Shown: positions 44,347 to 52,684, counted from the first letter of the stretch. The stretch is DNA of 52,684 bases from an uncultured Methanomassiliicoccaceae archaeon (GCA_905187815.1 CAJJJM010000010.1:1-52684), one strand, 5' to 3'. The notes: generated by a model not told the origin, from the sequence alone. Numbers and translations are program-made.

Positions 44347-44356
44347 CTTTATAAAC
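44347..44356 (+). promoter_or_regulatory. TATA box upstream of a small gene
   Basis: CTTTATAAAC; start site expected near 44377, at a GGCG-CGAGA-CGCC hairpin (~44379-44391). Confidence 0.5.
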
Positions 44357-44413
44357 AGGACGTGTGTAATATGGACTGCGGCGCGAGACGCCGAAAAGGA
44401 TGGGATGTGAAAA

Positions 44414-44485
44414 ATGGACGAGAAGAAGATGCCTCACCCGCGTTCCGCGGACGAGCACAACGTCTGGGACGGAAGCGGCGACTGA
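44414..44485 (+). CDS. Possible 23-aa small protein
   Basis: ATG 44414 opens 23 codons ending in TGA: MDEKKMPHPRS... ending WDGSGD. It is very hydrophilic with one Trp and no known family. Support comes from a good TATA box ~65 nt upstream, a hairpin in the leader, and GGGATGTGA just before the ATG as a Shine-Dalgarno-like site. The rest of the 311-bp interval (44486-44580) holds two short GC hairpins (CGCCCGACGGGCG and CCCC-TCCTTC-GGGG) and no other frame. It could instead be a small RNA. Confidence 0.4.
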   Translation: MDEKKMPHPRSADEHNVWDGSGD

Positions 44486-44581
44486 GCCGTTCCACCAACG
44501 ATCCGCCAGACGGCAAGAAACTCCGCCCGACGGGCGACTTCCCCCTCCTTCGGGGTCGATTCTCAAGGTGACGCGAAAAGC

Positions 44582-44590
44582 CTTATTATA
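44582..44590 (+). promoter_or_regulatory. TATA box of rpoL/truD
   Basis: CTTATTATA centred 25 nt before ATG 44611; leaderless rpoL. Confidence 0.6.
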
Positions 44591-44610
44591 GGGACGGTAT
44601 AGACGGCGCC

Positions 44611-44865
44611 ATGCAGACCTACATTGTCGAGAAGACCGACGATTCCGTCACCCTCGCGTTCAAGGACGCCAACCTCACACTCATCACACCCCTCATGGAT
44701 GAGCTCTACAAGGACGACAACGTCGATCTGGTCAGATACATCGACAAGCACCCCGAGCTCGAGGACCGCAGGCTCTACGTCAAGGTCAAGTCCGGGGACC
44801 CCATCGCGGCCATCGAGAAGGCTTCCGACGCCGTCGCGGACTACTACTCGCCCAAGAAAGAGTGA
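44611..44865 (+). CDS. rpoL: RNA polymerase subunit Rpo11 (RpoL)
   Basis: Rpo11 pairs with Rpo3 in the assembly platform of archaeal RNA polymerase. The 84-residue protein follows the family pattern: 'YIVEKTDDSVTLAFKDANLT', 'LITPLMDELYKDDNVDLVRY', 'HPELEDRRLYVKVKSGDP', then a C-terminal helix. Its TGA stop overlaps the GTG start of truD (GTGA), so the two are translated together. Confidence 0.95.
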   Translation: MQTYIVEKTDDSVTLAFKDANLTLITPLMDELYKDDNVDLVRYIDKHPELEDRRLYVKVKSGDPIAAIEKASDAVADYYSPKKE

Positions 44866-46169
44866 GTGTTTTGTACAGAGAGTGCACGACCGCTGAGGCC
44901 GACATCGGCATGAGGTGCTACATCTGTCCCGCGGACGGGACGGGCGGGCACCTGAAGACGCTACCGGAGGATTTCGTCGTCACCGAGATCTCCGACCCCC
45001 CGAGGGCCAAGGAGAACGGCGACTTCGCGATCGCGACCGTTGTCAGCAGGAACTGGGAGACCAACCGCCTGGTCAGGATACTCGCCCGCAGCATAGGGAT
45101 GTCCAGGGAGAGGATCGGCTTCGCCGGCACCAAGGACAAGCGTGCGGTCACCACCCAGCTCATGTCCTTCAAATGCCCGACCGAGGACCTGTCCAAGGTG
45201 GACCTCAAGGATGTCGAGATCAGGGACGTGTACAGGGGCAGCAGGGCGATCCAGATCGGCGACCTCATCGGCAACGAGTTCGAGATCACCGTGAAGGACT
45301 GCACCATGGACGCCGCCCGCATCCCCGAGATCGTCGAGGAGGACATCTCGGTGATAAAGAAGGTCGGAGGGTTCCCCAACTACTTCGGCGTGCAGAGGTT
45401 CGGGGTCGTCAGACCGGTCACCCATCTGGTGGGCGAGAGGCTCGTCCGCGGGGACATCGAGGGGGCCGTGAGGACCTACATCTGCTACACCACGCCCGAG
45501 GAGGACGAGGCCCTGAGGGAGGTCCGCGGATCACTCGTCGGGACCACTGACTGGTCGGCCGCCACCAAGGTCATGCCCGAGCCCATGTCGTTCGAGAAGA
45601 CCATGGCACAGGTCCTGGCCGGAGGGGGGACGTGGACGGAGGCGATCGACGCCATGCCATCCAACCTCCAGATGATGTTCGTCCACGCCTACCAGTCGTA
45701 TCTCTTCAACGAGATGCTCAGCATGAGGATCGAGAGAGGTCTGCCGATCAACATGCCGGTGGAGGGGGATGTCGTGATCCCGCTGGACCCGAACGGGAAC
45801 CCCCAGCACGAGAACCCGGTAATGACCACCGCCAAGAACATAGACCTCGTCGCCAGGCAGATTCGCGCCGGCCGCGCGTTCGTGACCGGCGCCCTGTTCG
45901 GCTCGGACTCCATCCTCGCCGAGGGCGAGATGGGAGAGATCGAGAGGAAGGTCATCGAGGACAACGGCCTGAAGGCCGAGGACTTCGTCATACCCGGTCT
46001 GCCCAGATGCAGCTCCAAGGGCGGGAGGAGGGAGCTCATGTGCCCCGTGAAGAGCATCGGCAGCGAGTTCCGCGAGGACGGGTACACCCTGAGATTCTCG
46101 CTCCCCAAGGGCAACTACGCGACCTGCCTGATGAGGGAGTTCATGAAGTCCGAGATGAGGGACTACTGA
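44862..46169 (+). CDS. truD: TruD, tRNA pseudouridine-13 synthase
   Basis: Converts U13 of tRNA to pseudouridine. The 435-residue protein has the TruD landmarks 'TLPEDFVVTEISD', 'RNWETNRLVRILARSIGMSR' and the catalytic-region 'RIGFAGTKDKRAVTTQ', then 'NYFGVQRFGVVRPVTHLVGE' and the insertion domain. GTG 44862 overlapping the rpoL stop is the chosen start; a TTG lies three codons in. It converges on the TPR gene with a 2-bp gap. Confidence 0.95.
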   Translation: MSVLYRECTTAEADIGMRCYICPADGTGGHLKTLPEDFVVTEISDPPRAKENGDFAIATVVSRNWETNRLVRILARSIGMSRERIGFAGTKDKRAVTTQLMSFKCPTEDLSKVDLKDVEIRDVYRGSRAIQIGDLIGNEFEITVKDCTMDAARIPEIVEEDISVIKKVGGFPNYFGVQRFGVVRPVTHLVGERLVRGDIEGAVRTYICYTTPEEDEALREVRGSLVGTTDWSAATKVMPEPMSFEKTMAQVLAGGGTWTEAIDAMPSNLQMMFVHAYQSYLFNEMLSMRIERGLPINMPVEGDVVIPLDPNGNPQHENPVMTTAKNIDLVARQIRAGRAFVTGALFGSDSILAEGEMGEIERKVIEDNGLKAEDFVIPGLPRCSSKGGRRELMCPVKSIGSEFREDGYTLRFSLPKGNYATCLMREFMKSEMRDY

Positions 46170-46171
46170 GC

Positions 46172-49100
46172 TCAGATTATCTGCGCCTGGATCTCCTTGG
46201 CCCTGTACACGCCGGCATCGCAGGATCTCATTATCTCGTAGACGCTGATCCCCTTGGGCATACCCATGGCGATCCTGGCGACCTCCGGGTCGTCGGTCCG
46301 TCCGGGCTCCGATATCATCGCCCTCATCACGTACGCCACGATCTCCTTCGCCTCGTCGGCGTCCCCGCACCCGCACTGGACGAACACCCTCTCCAGGGGG
46401 AGCCTGGGCTCGTGCTCCAGGTCGGTCCATTGGAGCTTCATCACTGCGTCCCTCGAACGGGACTCCATCCTCGCGAACGTCTCCGACGATGTGTTTATCG
46501 GACCGTAGTTCGGCTGCTCGCGCAGATACGCCGTGACCTCCGCGGCGGTCTTCGGATCGAGACCCAGCGCACCGATGAGATCCGGATCGGTGGGCGACAC
46601 CTTCATGGCGAAGGCGCGGCGGAGCGCCTTCTCTGCGTACCTCTTGACGGAGTTGTCGGCAACATCCCTCTGTGGCCTGCCGACGACCAGCTCCTTCGCT
46701 TCGGCCGTGTGCCCGGTCTCCTCGAGCAGCCTGGCCATGCGGACCGTGTTCTCCGGACCAGGGTTCGGTACCTTGACGAAATAACCGTATGCGGCCATCA
46801 GGGCCTTGTCGTCCTTCCTTGCGTGCGCGATCTCGGCCTTGAGGAGGATGGCGGACATGCGCCCGGGGTCGCGCCTGAGTATGCGGTTCAGCATGCCGTC
46901 GGCCGCGATGGCCTCCTTGCGGGCGTACATCATACGCGCCAGCTTCTCTGCCAGGTCCAGCCGGCTCGGGTCCCTGGAGACGGCCGCCGAATAGCATTCG
47001 GAGGCCCTGTCCATGACGCCCATCCTCTCCAGGACCTCCCCTCTGGCCGCATGAACGTCGGCATCGTCGGCTCCGAGGGACACCGCAGTGTCCAGCTGGG
47101 CAATGGCCCCTCTGAGGTCCCCCTGGGCGGACATCGCCCTTCCCAGGATCGTGTGGAGGTCGGCATCGTCCGGCTCCGACTCCAGCGCGGCCGACGCGCG
47201 CTTCGCGGCGGCGGAGGGATCGCCGGCATCCAGACACATCTCGGCCTTGAGCTTGAGGAGGTCCACGTACCCGGGATCTATAGCCAGACCCCTGTCCACC
47301 GTCCTAATGGCTCCCCTGAGGTCCCCCGCCTCCCTGAGGGAGAATGCCATGGAGTACAGGGCGTCCAACTCCCCGCTGCGATCGGGCACGGGTTCCGCCG
47401 GTTCGGCGGGCTCCTCCGGGATCTCGGGAATCGGTTCCGGCGCATCCTCCTGGACTGGCTCCGGGACCTGCTCCGCCACCTCAGGCGGCTCTGGTTCGGG
47501 TTCGGGCTCCGGGACCGGTTCCTCGACTACCACGGCGGGAACGGCCTCCGGCTCCACCTCCTCGGGACCGGAGACGTGGAAGAGCTCATCGAAGGGAGCC
47601 TCGTCATCAGGCTCCGGGACCGGGCATTGGACCGGCGCCGTGTCGCGTGAAGACTCGGCGGCGGAGCGCATCCTGGAGTACTCGTCGCGGATGCGCTCGT
47701 TGGAGGGATCCATCCTGGTCGCGATGCCAAGGATGTGTGCGGCCTCCCAGAGCATGCCGCGCCTCTCGTTGATCATCGCCATGCGCACCAGGGGATACGT
47801 CCTCTTGCGGTCAAGTTCGGATGCGCGGCGGAGCGCCCTCAGCGCGCCGACGTCGTCCCCGCGGGCCTCGCGGACCGCCGCCTTCGATATCCAGTACTCG
47901 GGCTCGTCCGGATCGATGGCCAGGGCCCTGTCGTAAGCGTCCTCTGCGGATTCGAGATCTCCGCGGGCCTCGTCGGACATCCCCTTGGAATACCAAAGGA
48001 CCGGATCCCCCGGGGCCTCGCTTGCGGCGGAGGCGAATGTGGCTGATGCCCTGAGATAGTCCCCGTTGGCGAACTCCATGTTCCCCCTGATCCTCCTGAC
48101 TGCGGGATCGCCGGGGAACCTTGTCTCGGCCTCCCTGCAGAGGTATGACGCATCGGGGTTCGGTCCGGCGAACAGCAGCGCGGAAAGCGCCCTGATGTAC
48201 GTGCCATGGGATCCGTCCGCCCTCACGGCCCTGTGCGCGGATTCGGAGGCACCGGCCACATCGCCCGTCAGCGCCTGTGCGCGGGCGATCTCGATCAGCG
48301 TGCCGACATCCCTGGGATCCTGGTCCAGTATCTTCCTGCAGGTCGAGATCACGGAGACGTTGTCCCCTTTCCTCGCCTGGATCTCCATCATTATGTGAAG
48401 GGCCTCCGGGTCGTCCTGGCCCCCTGCCAGGAGGCCGGCGCACTCCTTCTCCGCCCTCACCTGGTCGCCCATGGCAAGATGGACGCGTGCCACCCTGGCC
48501 TTGGCTTTGGCAGAGTCCTTACCTCTGATCGAGGCCTCGGATGCCAGCGCAAGCGCGGACATAAGGTCGCCCGACCTCTCCGCCAGAACCGACCTGAGGA
48601 TGAGGGACTCGGTTTCCCTCCCGCAGCTGTCGGTGTACGCGGACAGTATCGACCCGGCCTCGTCGTCCATGCCGAACCCTATCAGCATCCTGACCGTGTC
48701 GAGGTACTCGTCGGCACCGGCCCACTCGCTGTCCAGGTACGCACGGACGGCGACCATGGTCTCCGCCTCGTCCCCGGCCATGTGGCGGGCGAGTATCGTG
48801 TCCCGCATGGTCCTCGGCGACGTCTGGTCGCATCTCGACAGCAGCTCCAGCGCGCGCCTGTGGTCCCCTGCGCTCATGCATGCCTCCGCCATCTCGCGTA
48901 GGAGGTATGGCGGGGCGTCCGGCAGGAGGCGGGAGTACATCATCTTGGCAGAATGCCAGTCCCTCTCGTCCACGGACATCCTCGCCGAGGCGAGCAGGAA
49001 GTCCCTGTCCCCGTTCCTGTAATGGGCCGAGCCTGCCAGCATCTCGGATGCCAGCTCCCTCTTCCCCCTGAACCACTCGTAGTAGATCCTGTAGAGCTCC

Positions 49101-49672
49101 TGGATCCTGCCCTCTCCGGGCGGATTTTCCGGCTGCTCCCCGTCGAAAACCTGCTGGACGTTCCTCCTCTGGGGCCACTCCCCGTTCGGGTCCAGCTGTG
49201 CCAGCAGGACGTACGGCTCCGGACGCGAGGGATCGGATTCGAGGGCGCGGACCGCGGCGGCGAGAGCGCCCTGCCTGTCCCCCGATGAGTTCCTTATGTC
49301 GGCCTCCGCCATGGACCTGTTGAAGACCTCCTGCGACCGCGACGAGAACGACAGTATCTCCGTGGCCGCCGCCACCTCACCCCTGGACAGCAGAATGCGG
49401 GATGCACGGACCGACGGTGTGCAGTCCATGGGGCGGGCCTTGGAGGCGATGATCCTGAGGGCCTCGGCATCAGCGGCGCCTTCGGCGTCTAGGACATCCA
49501 TAGCCGAGACGAGGATCGCGGGGTGCAGGGTCCCCTCGTGGGCCGATATCCCGTCGACCACGCCCTGCCTGCCCTCCTTCTTCTTGACGAGACCGTCCAG
49601 AGTCCCGCCCCCGTTGATGGATTTCCATAAGCGCTTCTCTGACTGTGTCTGGAGGACGGGGCGGCCTGTCAT
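46172..49672 (-). CDS. Giant TPR-repeat protein, 1166 aa
   Basis: A cytoplasmic helical-repeat scaffold: no signal peptide or membrane helix. Many 34-residue TPR units are visible, for example 'AEDAYDRALAIDPDEPEYWI', 'AIRTVDRGLAIDPGYVDLLK' and 'ASECYSAAVSRDPSRLDLAE'. A Pro/Glu-rich linker (~684-757, repeated PEPEPE) splits an N-terminal array from a shorter C-terminal array and a ~150-residue tail ending 'CDAGVYRAKEIQAQII'. The start is leaderless (TATA at 49692-49702). Such proteins assemble complexes; the partners are unknown. It is the largest gene in the window. Confidence 0.9.
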   Translation of the reverse strand: MTGRPVLQTQSEKRLWKSINGGGTLDGLVKKKEGRQGVVDGISAHEGTLHPAILVSAMDVLDAEGAADAEALRIIASKARPMDCTPSVRASRILLSRGEVAAATEILSFSSRSQEVFNRSMAEADIRNSSGDRQGALAAAVRALESDPSRPEPYVLLAQLDPNGEWPQRRNVQQVFDGEQPENPPGEGRIQELYRIYYEWFRGKRELASEMLAGSAHYRNGDRDFLLASARMSVDERDWHSAKMMYSRLLPDAPPYLLREMAEACMSAGDHRRALELLSRCDQTSPRTMRDTILARHMAGDEAETMVAVRAYLDSEWAGADEYLDTVRMLIGFGMDDEAGSILSAYTDSCGRETESLILRSVLAERSGDLMSALALASEASIRGKDSAKAKARVARVHLAMGDQVRAEKECAGLLAGGQDDPEALHIMMEIQARKGDNVSVISTCRKILDQDPRDVGTLIEIARAQALTGDVAGASESAHRAVRADGSHGTYIRALSALLFAGPNPDASYLCREAETRFPGDPAVRRIRGNMEFANGDYLRASATFASAASEAPGDPVLWYSKGMSDEARGDLESAEDAYDRALAIDPDEPEYWISKAAVREARGDDVGALRALRRASELDRKRTYPLVRMAMINERRGMLWEAAHILGIATRMDPSNERIRDEYSRMRSAAESSRDTAPVQCPVPEPDDEAPFDELFHVSGPEEVEPEAVPAVVVEEPVPEPEPEPEPPEVAEQVPEPVQEDAPEPIPEIPEEPAEPAEPVPDRSGELDALYSMAFSLREAGDLRGAIRTVDRGLAIDPGYVDLLKLKAEMCLDAGDPSAAAKRASAALESEPDDADLHTILGRAMSAQGDLRGAIAQLDTAVSLGADDADVHAARGEVLERMGVMDRASECYSAAVSRDPSRLDLAEKLARMMYARKEAIAADGMLNRILRRDPGRMSAILLKAEIAHARKDDKALMAAYGYFVKVPNPGPENTVRMARLLEETGHTAEAKELVVGRPQRDVADNSVKRYAEKALRRAFAMKVSPTDPDLIGALGLDPKTAAEVTAYLREQPNYGPINTSSETFARMESRSRDAVMKLQWTDLEHEPRLPLERVFVQCGCGDADEAKEIVAYVMRAMISEPGRTDDPEVARIAMGMPKGISVYEIMRSCDAGVYRAKEIQAQII

Positions 49673-49691
49673 GAACGGGTATCATACGGTG

Positions 49692-49702
49692 CGTAGATAT
49701 AG
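49692..49702 (-). promoter_or_regulatory. TATA box of the TPR gene
   Basis: CTATATCTACG on the minus strand, ~25 nt before ATG 49672. Confidence 0.55.
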
Positions 49703-49734
49703 AGTGGGGTCGAGATGCCTGGAGAGGGATTAAC

Positions 49735-49743
49735 GTTAAATAG
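49735..49743 (+). promoter_or_regulatory. Promoter of tRNA-Gly
   Basis: GTTAAATAG ~30 nt before the mature tRNA 5' end. Confidence 0.5.
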
Positions 49744-49768
49744 GACATTGGTTTAAGGGGGATTCAGT

Positions 49769-49841
49769 GCAGCTGTGATCTAGCTGGTTAGGATCTGAGC
49801 CTTCCAAGCTCATTGCCCGGGTTCGAATCCCGGCGGCTGCA
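49769..49841 (+). tRNA. tRNA-Gly (anticodon TCC)
   Basis: 73 nt cloverleaf: acceptor GCAGCTG/CGGCTGC with discriminator A, anticodon stem TGAGC/GCTCA around CTTCCAA (anticodon TCC), T stem CCGGG/CCCGG with TTCGAAT. CCA is not encoded. Its 3' end faces an integrase gene, so it may be an integration site. Confidence 0.95.
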
Positions 49842-49942
49842 CTCATTTTCCCTTATCCAGACACCCGTTTGAGTGCAACCTACACGTTGCGCCTGAATTT
49901 CTGAAATTGAAGAGGTTTGACTTCTGGCCACTTCCGCCCGCT

Positions 49943-50902
49943 TTACCACTTCCTCCTCGCCTCTCTGATGGCGTTCGTCTCGCTGTTCCTGCAATAGTAC
50001 TCCTCGGTCGTCCTGGTGGACTCGTGACCCATGAGCACGGACACGTTCTCGATCTCGAGCCCTCTGTTCAGGTAGAACTGGCCGAACGCCCTCCTGCAGT
50101 CCCTGAGCTCGAAGGTCTCGTCGATGAGCGCCTCGACCTTCTTCTTGATCCTGCGGATGCTGTTCCCGGACAGGAAGGAGTAGTCCCCTCCCATCGTGAA
50201 GAACAGGGCGTCGCTGCTCACCTTGTGGCAGACGAGCCAGACCTGCCTGAGCATGAGATACTGGCTGACCACTGGGCGGATCTCCTCAGGGATCGGCACG
50301 GTGCGGGGCTGGCCGTAGCTGCCCTCGCCCTTGACGTGCCTGAAGCGGATGGTCCACTCCTCGGTGTCGAGGTCGGAGACCTCCGCCAGACGGAGCTCCT
50401 TGTTCCTTGCCCCGGTCCCGATGTACATCAGGACCATGGCGACCGGACGGACCTCGGCGAAGCTGCTCTGGTCGATCTCGTCCCACTTCGCCAGGATCCT
50501 CCCGTACGCACCCTCGGAGAGGGGCGGGAGCCTGGGCTGCTTGACGCTGGGCTTGAGCCCCATGTTCTTCTGGAGACAGACGGTGACCGCCGGGTTCCCG
50601 CAGAACATGAGGAGCTGGTTCAGGGCCGAGATGTCGTGGTTGAGGTCGGAGTTGCCGACTTCCAGATCCTTGCGGTACAGGATGTAGGCCTTGACGTCCT
50701 CCGGCGTCATCTTGGCCGGCGAGACGGTCGAGACCCTGCCCTGCCTGTTCAGCAGCATCAGGTCGTTCTCCATCCTCTTGTAGCGGCGGTCCTGGACCTT
50801 CCAGGAGGTCTCCGCCAGACATCCCCTCTTGGCGTCCATCAGCTCGGTGGCCTTGTCGGCAAACGGGTATCTGCTCATTCTCTTTCTCACCTCGTTGTTC
50901 AT
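49943..50902 (-). CDS. Tyrosine recombinase / integrase
   Basis: The 319-residue protein has an N-terminal SAM-like core-binding domain ('KAYILYRKDLEVGNSDLNHD') and a C-terminal catalytic domain: Arg in 'TGARNKELRLAEVSDLD', Lys in RHVKGEG, 'FELRDCRRAFGQ' where the first His of HxxR is not conserved, His in 'LMGHESTRTTEEYY' and the nucleophilic Tyr in EEYYCR. It ends 101 bp from the 3' end of tRNA-Gly, the usual position of an integrase that used the tRNA as attB. It stops with TAA. Possible inverted repeats (CTTAGTCA 50937-50944; TGACTAAG 50986-50993) lie upstream. Confidence 0.92.
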   Translation of the reverse strand: MNNEVRKRMSRYPFADKATELMDAKRGCLAETSWKVQDRRYKRMENDLMLLNRQGRVSTVSPAKMTPEDVKAYILYRKDLEVGNSDLNHDISALNQLLMFCGNPAVTVCLQKNMGLKPSVKQPRLPPLSEGAYGRILAKWDEIDQSSFAEVRPVAMVLMYIGTGARNKELRLAEVSDLDTEEWTIRFRHVKGEGSYGQPRTVPIPEEIRPVVSQYLMLRQVWLVCHKVSSDALFFTMGGDYSFLSGNSIRRIKKKVEALIDETFELRDCRRAFGQFYLNRGLEIENVSVLMGHESTRTTEEYYCRNSETNAIREARRKW

Positions 50903-51134
50903 TCGGACTAGGACCTGGGCATCCGCCCGTTTTTGTCTTAGTCAGAATCTACATAAGTAACCGAGTATTTAACTATTGCTGAAAATGACTAAGAGATATA
51001 AATGACGCACGACCGCCGTACATACAAGATATATTTAAATGGAACCATTAACAGCGTTGAAAAATCGGTGGATATCCGATTCTTATTAAATAGAATTTTG
51101 AGAATTACAATAGTAATTATGACTCAACTGATCA
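50903..51134. other. AT-rich divergent control region, integrase / wHTH
   Basis: CTTAGTCA (50937-50944) and TGACTAAG (50986-50993) form an 8-bp inverted repeat 41 bp apart. TATA-like patches lie at 51028-51041 (GATATATTTAAATG) and 51081-51092 (upstream of the wHTH gene). No gene seen. Confidence 0.5.
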
Positions 51135-51437
51135 ATGGAGGCGGGTAATCTGAGCGAGGTCTCGGTACCCGATGTCCTTGAGAGAAAGTTCGCGATATAT
51201 GTCATCCTGTGCGTCAAAGAGATGCCGGGATCGACGAAGAGCGATATCATCAAGAAGGACGAAGGGAATGAACGCACCAAGTTCCTGAGGATCAGCGAGC
51301 TGATAGACGAGGGCATAATCATGGTGGACGACACCAAGAGGCAGCACAACTCCATCAAGCTCTACCTGACGCCCAAGGGACAGGAAGTGGCCAAACACCT
51401 TGAGAAGGCTGTGGAGGCCTTCGGACAAACCTCTTGA
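51135..51437 (+). CDS. Small winged-helix transcription regulator
   Basis: The 100-residue protein is one winged-helix domain: helices 'ERKFAIYVILCVKEMPGSTK' and 'RTKFLRISELIDEGIIMVDD', then a wing 'NSIKLYLTPKGQEVAKHLEK'. It resembles PadR/MarR-like single-domain archaeal regulators. It is divergent from the integrase and lies within the same AT-rich block, so it may control the integrase or excision of the element. Confidence 0.85.
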   Translation: MEAGNLSEVSVPDVLERKFAIYVILCVKEMPGSTKSDIIKKDEGNERTKFLRISELIDEGIIMVDDTKRQHNSIKLYLTPKGQEVAKHLEKAVEAFGQTS

Positions 51438-51537
51438 TAAAACCGTTTCCTGCAGAGTAAAAGGTTTGGGGTGTGCCGGAACCGTAAGCGTCCGTCCATC
51501 CATCCTATCGCGAACAGCGAACGGATACGGCACACCC

Positions 51538-52164
51538 TCACAGGTTCTGTATGTAGTTCTTCACCTCTTCGAGGCTCTCCACGTAGACGCCACGCTCACC
51601 GTTGTCATCGTCCAGGTAGATCCAGTCCTTGGTGAACTTGAGATGACAGACCAAGGATCCGAGCAGGAGTCCGGCGAAATCGTATTCCCCGTCTTCCGGC
51701 CACTTCATGTCCTTGATGAACTCCACGTCGCCGAAGCGGACGGAGCTGCGAGGGATGCCCTCGATGAAGAACAATCCGCGGAGCAGACGGCTGTCTGATT
51801 CCGTTATCGGATTCCGGGACACGGTGGCCACCTGGACCGTCGCGGTGTCGGTGACATGCCATGTGATGTACAGCTGTCCTTCGAAGCTGTCCGTCACATC
51901 GTCACCCAACGAAGCGAACACGGAGCTCTTGAAAGCCCCTGAATCGGTTGGCTCCATATCGGTGACGGTGACCGTGCCCTCGAAGGGACAACCGTTCTCC
52001 GTATCGAAATCCCGGATGATCCGCTCGAACTCCTCGGAATCCAGACCTTGGCCGTACTGGATGAAGATCCTCTCATGGAGGTCGTTCAGCCTGTTGACGG
52101 TGACGGGAAACCCGCGGCGTTCGTCCGTCGATGCCATGATGGCATCATCCCCTTGGTTCTGCAT
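51538..52164 (-). CDS. Hypothetical protein, 208 aa
   Basis: I do not recognise this soluble, acidic protein (no signal peptide or membrane helix). It mixes strands and helices: 'RIFIQYGQGLDSEEFERIIR', 'GQLYITWHVTDTATVQVATV', 'LLLGSLVCHLKFTKDWIYLD'. Codon use is similar to neighbouring genes, supporting a real gene. It is convergent with the winged-helix gene and probably part of the same integrated segment. An alternative start (ATG 52137) would shorten it by nine residues. Confidence 0.7.
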   Translation of the reverse strand: MQNQGDDAIMASTDERRGFPVTVNRLNDLHERIFIQYGQGLDSEEFERIIRDFDTENGCPFEGTVTVTDMEPTDSGAFKSSVFASLGDDVTDSFEGQLYITWHVTDTATVQVATVSRNPITESDSRLLRGLFFIEGIPRSSVRFGDVEFIKDMKWPEDGEYDFAGLLLGSLVCHLKFTKDWIYLDDDNGERGVYVESLEEVKNYIQNL

Positions 52165-52684
52165 AGGCTAGCGTCGAATGACCGTTCGTTCATCGTCGGA
52201 AACTCTCCAATCATTTCAACACCCGTTTCGTTGTTTGCGGTCCACTGCTGTGCCTACTTGAGCAAATTCCCTGTTTGGCTTGAATCACCTCCAGATAGGA
52301 GATGGCCATTGTTATCGATGCAGAGTTTTCTGTGATCTTATCCATCCCCCAACTACTCTATGTATGTCCATGTATTTATACACAATTAGCAATAGTAAAA
52401 CTTAACTCCGTTAATATCTAATGACGAATCAATCTTGAGTTTTCAAAGAAAATAGACATTATTTTCAAAGGATTTTGATATACTAATCTGTACAGTCTCT
52501 GCTTATTCAAAGAGAAACAGAGACACACAGACACACAGACACACGATTCGACGTAACTGGCGTACAACAATAAGTATATAACTTATTTGCAAATAGAACA
52601 AATGTGCAAATGTAAATGAAAGCTACACCGTTCCATTTCCGGTCATCGCCCCGTGCCTCAAGACTCGAACGGGCGCATCGGGCT
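52165..52684. other. AT-rich segment with microsatellite, no confident gene
   Basis: 520 bp, clearly AT-richer than the rest. An 8-bp repeat ACACACAG occurs ~2.9 times (52523-52545). TGCAAAT recurs near 52587 and 52604, after a TATA-like AGTATATAACTT. ATG 52616 opens a frame (MKATPFHF...) that runs off the window end after 23 codons; too short to call. Confidence 0.5.

Noticed and set aside
52616..52684. Truncated gene start at the window end
   Set aside because: Only 23 codons, basic and unrecognised; cannot be judged without the next bases.
52600..52684. tRNA gene on the minus strand (GTTCGAGTC)
   Set aside because: The bases around this T-loop-like string do not form a T stem or acceptor.

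Overview
The window looks like chromosome from a methylotrophic methanogen of the order Methanomassiliicoccales (Thermoplasmata), probably a gut-type Methanomethylophilaceae. The evidence is archaeal information-processing genes (Rpo7, Spt4, Rpo11, eS24, eS31, Trm5, Hef helicase, ATP-dependent ligase, deoxyhypusine and diphthine synthases), a methylcobamide:CoM methyltransferase, a full set of archaeal cobinamide-salvage genes, and stop-codon use. Of about 53 genes whose stops I read, nearly all end in TGA, five in TAA and none in TAG, as expected where amber is reserved for pyrrolysine. Many genes have a TATA-like box 23-28 nt before the ATG, so leaderless transcripts appear common.

Layout. 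1-2.3 kb: Fic protein, Cys-tRNA(Pro) deacylase-like protein, soluble pyrophosphatase. 2.3-7.0 kb (+): ArsD-like protein, hypF, an alkaline-phosphatase-superfamily protein and cobT. 7.1-11.7 kb (-): overlapping operon cobD-cbiB-cbiS-cobS-cobY, which with cobT gives nucleotide-loop assembly and cobinamide salvage. 11.9-13.9 kb (-): rpoE'-spt4-dephospho-CoA kinase-rps24e-rps27ae, then tRNA-Arg. 14.2-16.4 kb: membrane pyrophosphatase. 16.4-21.7 kb: a small unknown, MetV-like protein, thymidylate kinase, flavoprotein, deoxyhypusine synthase plus a catalytically degenerate isocitrate-dehydrogenase-like partner, the CoM methyltransferase and tRNA-Leu. 21.9-27.5 kb: M3 peptidase, S66 peptidase, dCTP deaminase, small unknown, RNA ligase, Trm5.

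27.5-33.7 kb (-) holds the most interesting system: a four-gene ABC importer operon. Its first gene encodes an anchored surface protein with two repeats. The second encodes a substrate-binding protein with an extra N-terminal domain. The third fuses a similar domain and a PQQ-type beta-propeller to a FecCD/BtuC permease. The fourth is the ATPase. The extra domains resemble the DUF4430/transcobalamin C-terminal fold, so I propose a surface corrinoid-capture and import system that feeds the salvage genes and corrinoid-dependent methyl transfer.

33.7-40.9 kb: diphthine synthase, a decayed gene with amber codons, a DUF4143 ATPase behind an array of dyad operators, ADP-forming acetyl-CoA synthetase, a structured GC-rich intergenic region, a degenerate SprT-like protein, an AhpD-like protein and an IscA-like protein. 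40.9-49.7 kb: Hef-type helicase overlapping DNA ligase, a possible 23-residue protein, Rpo11, TruD and a 1166-residue TPR protein. 49.8 kb to the end: tRNA-Gly followed by a tyrosine recombinase, a winged-helix regulator, an unknown gene and AT-rich DNA, probably the left end of an element integrated at the tRNA.
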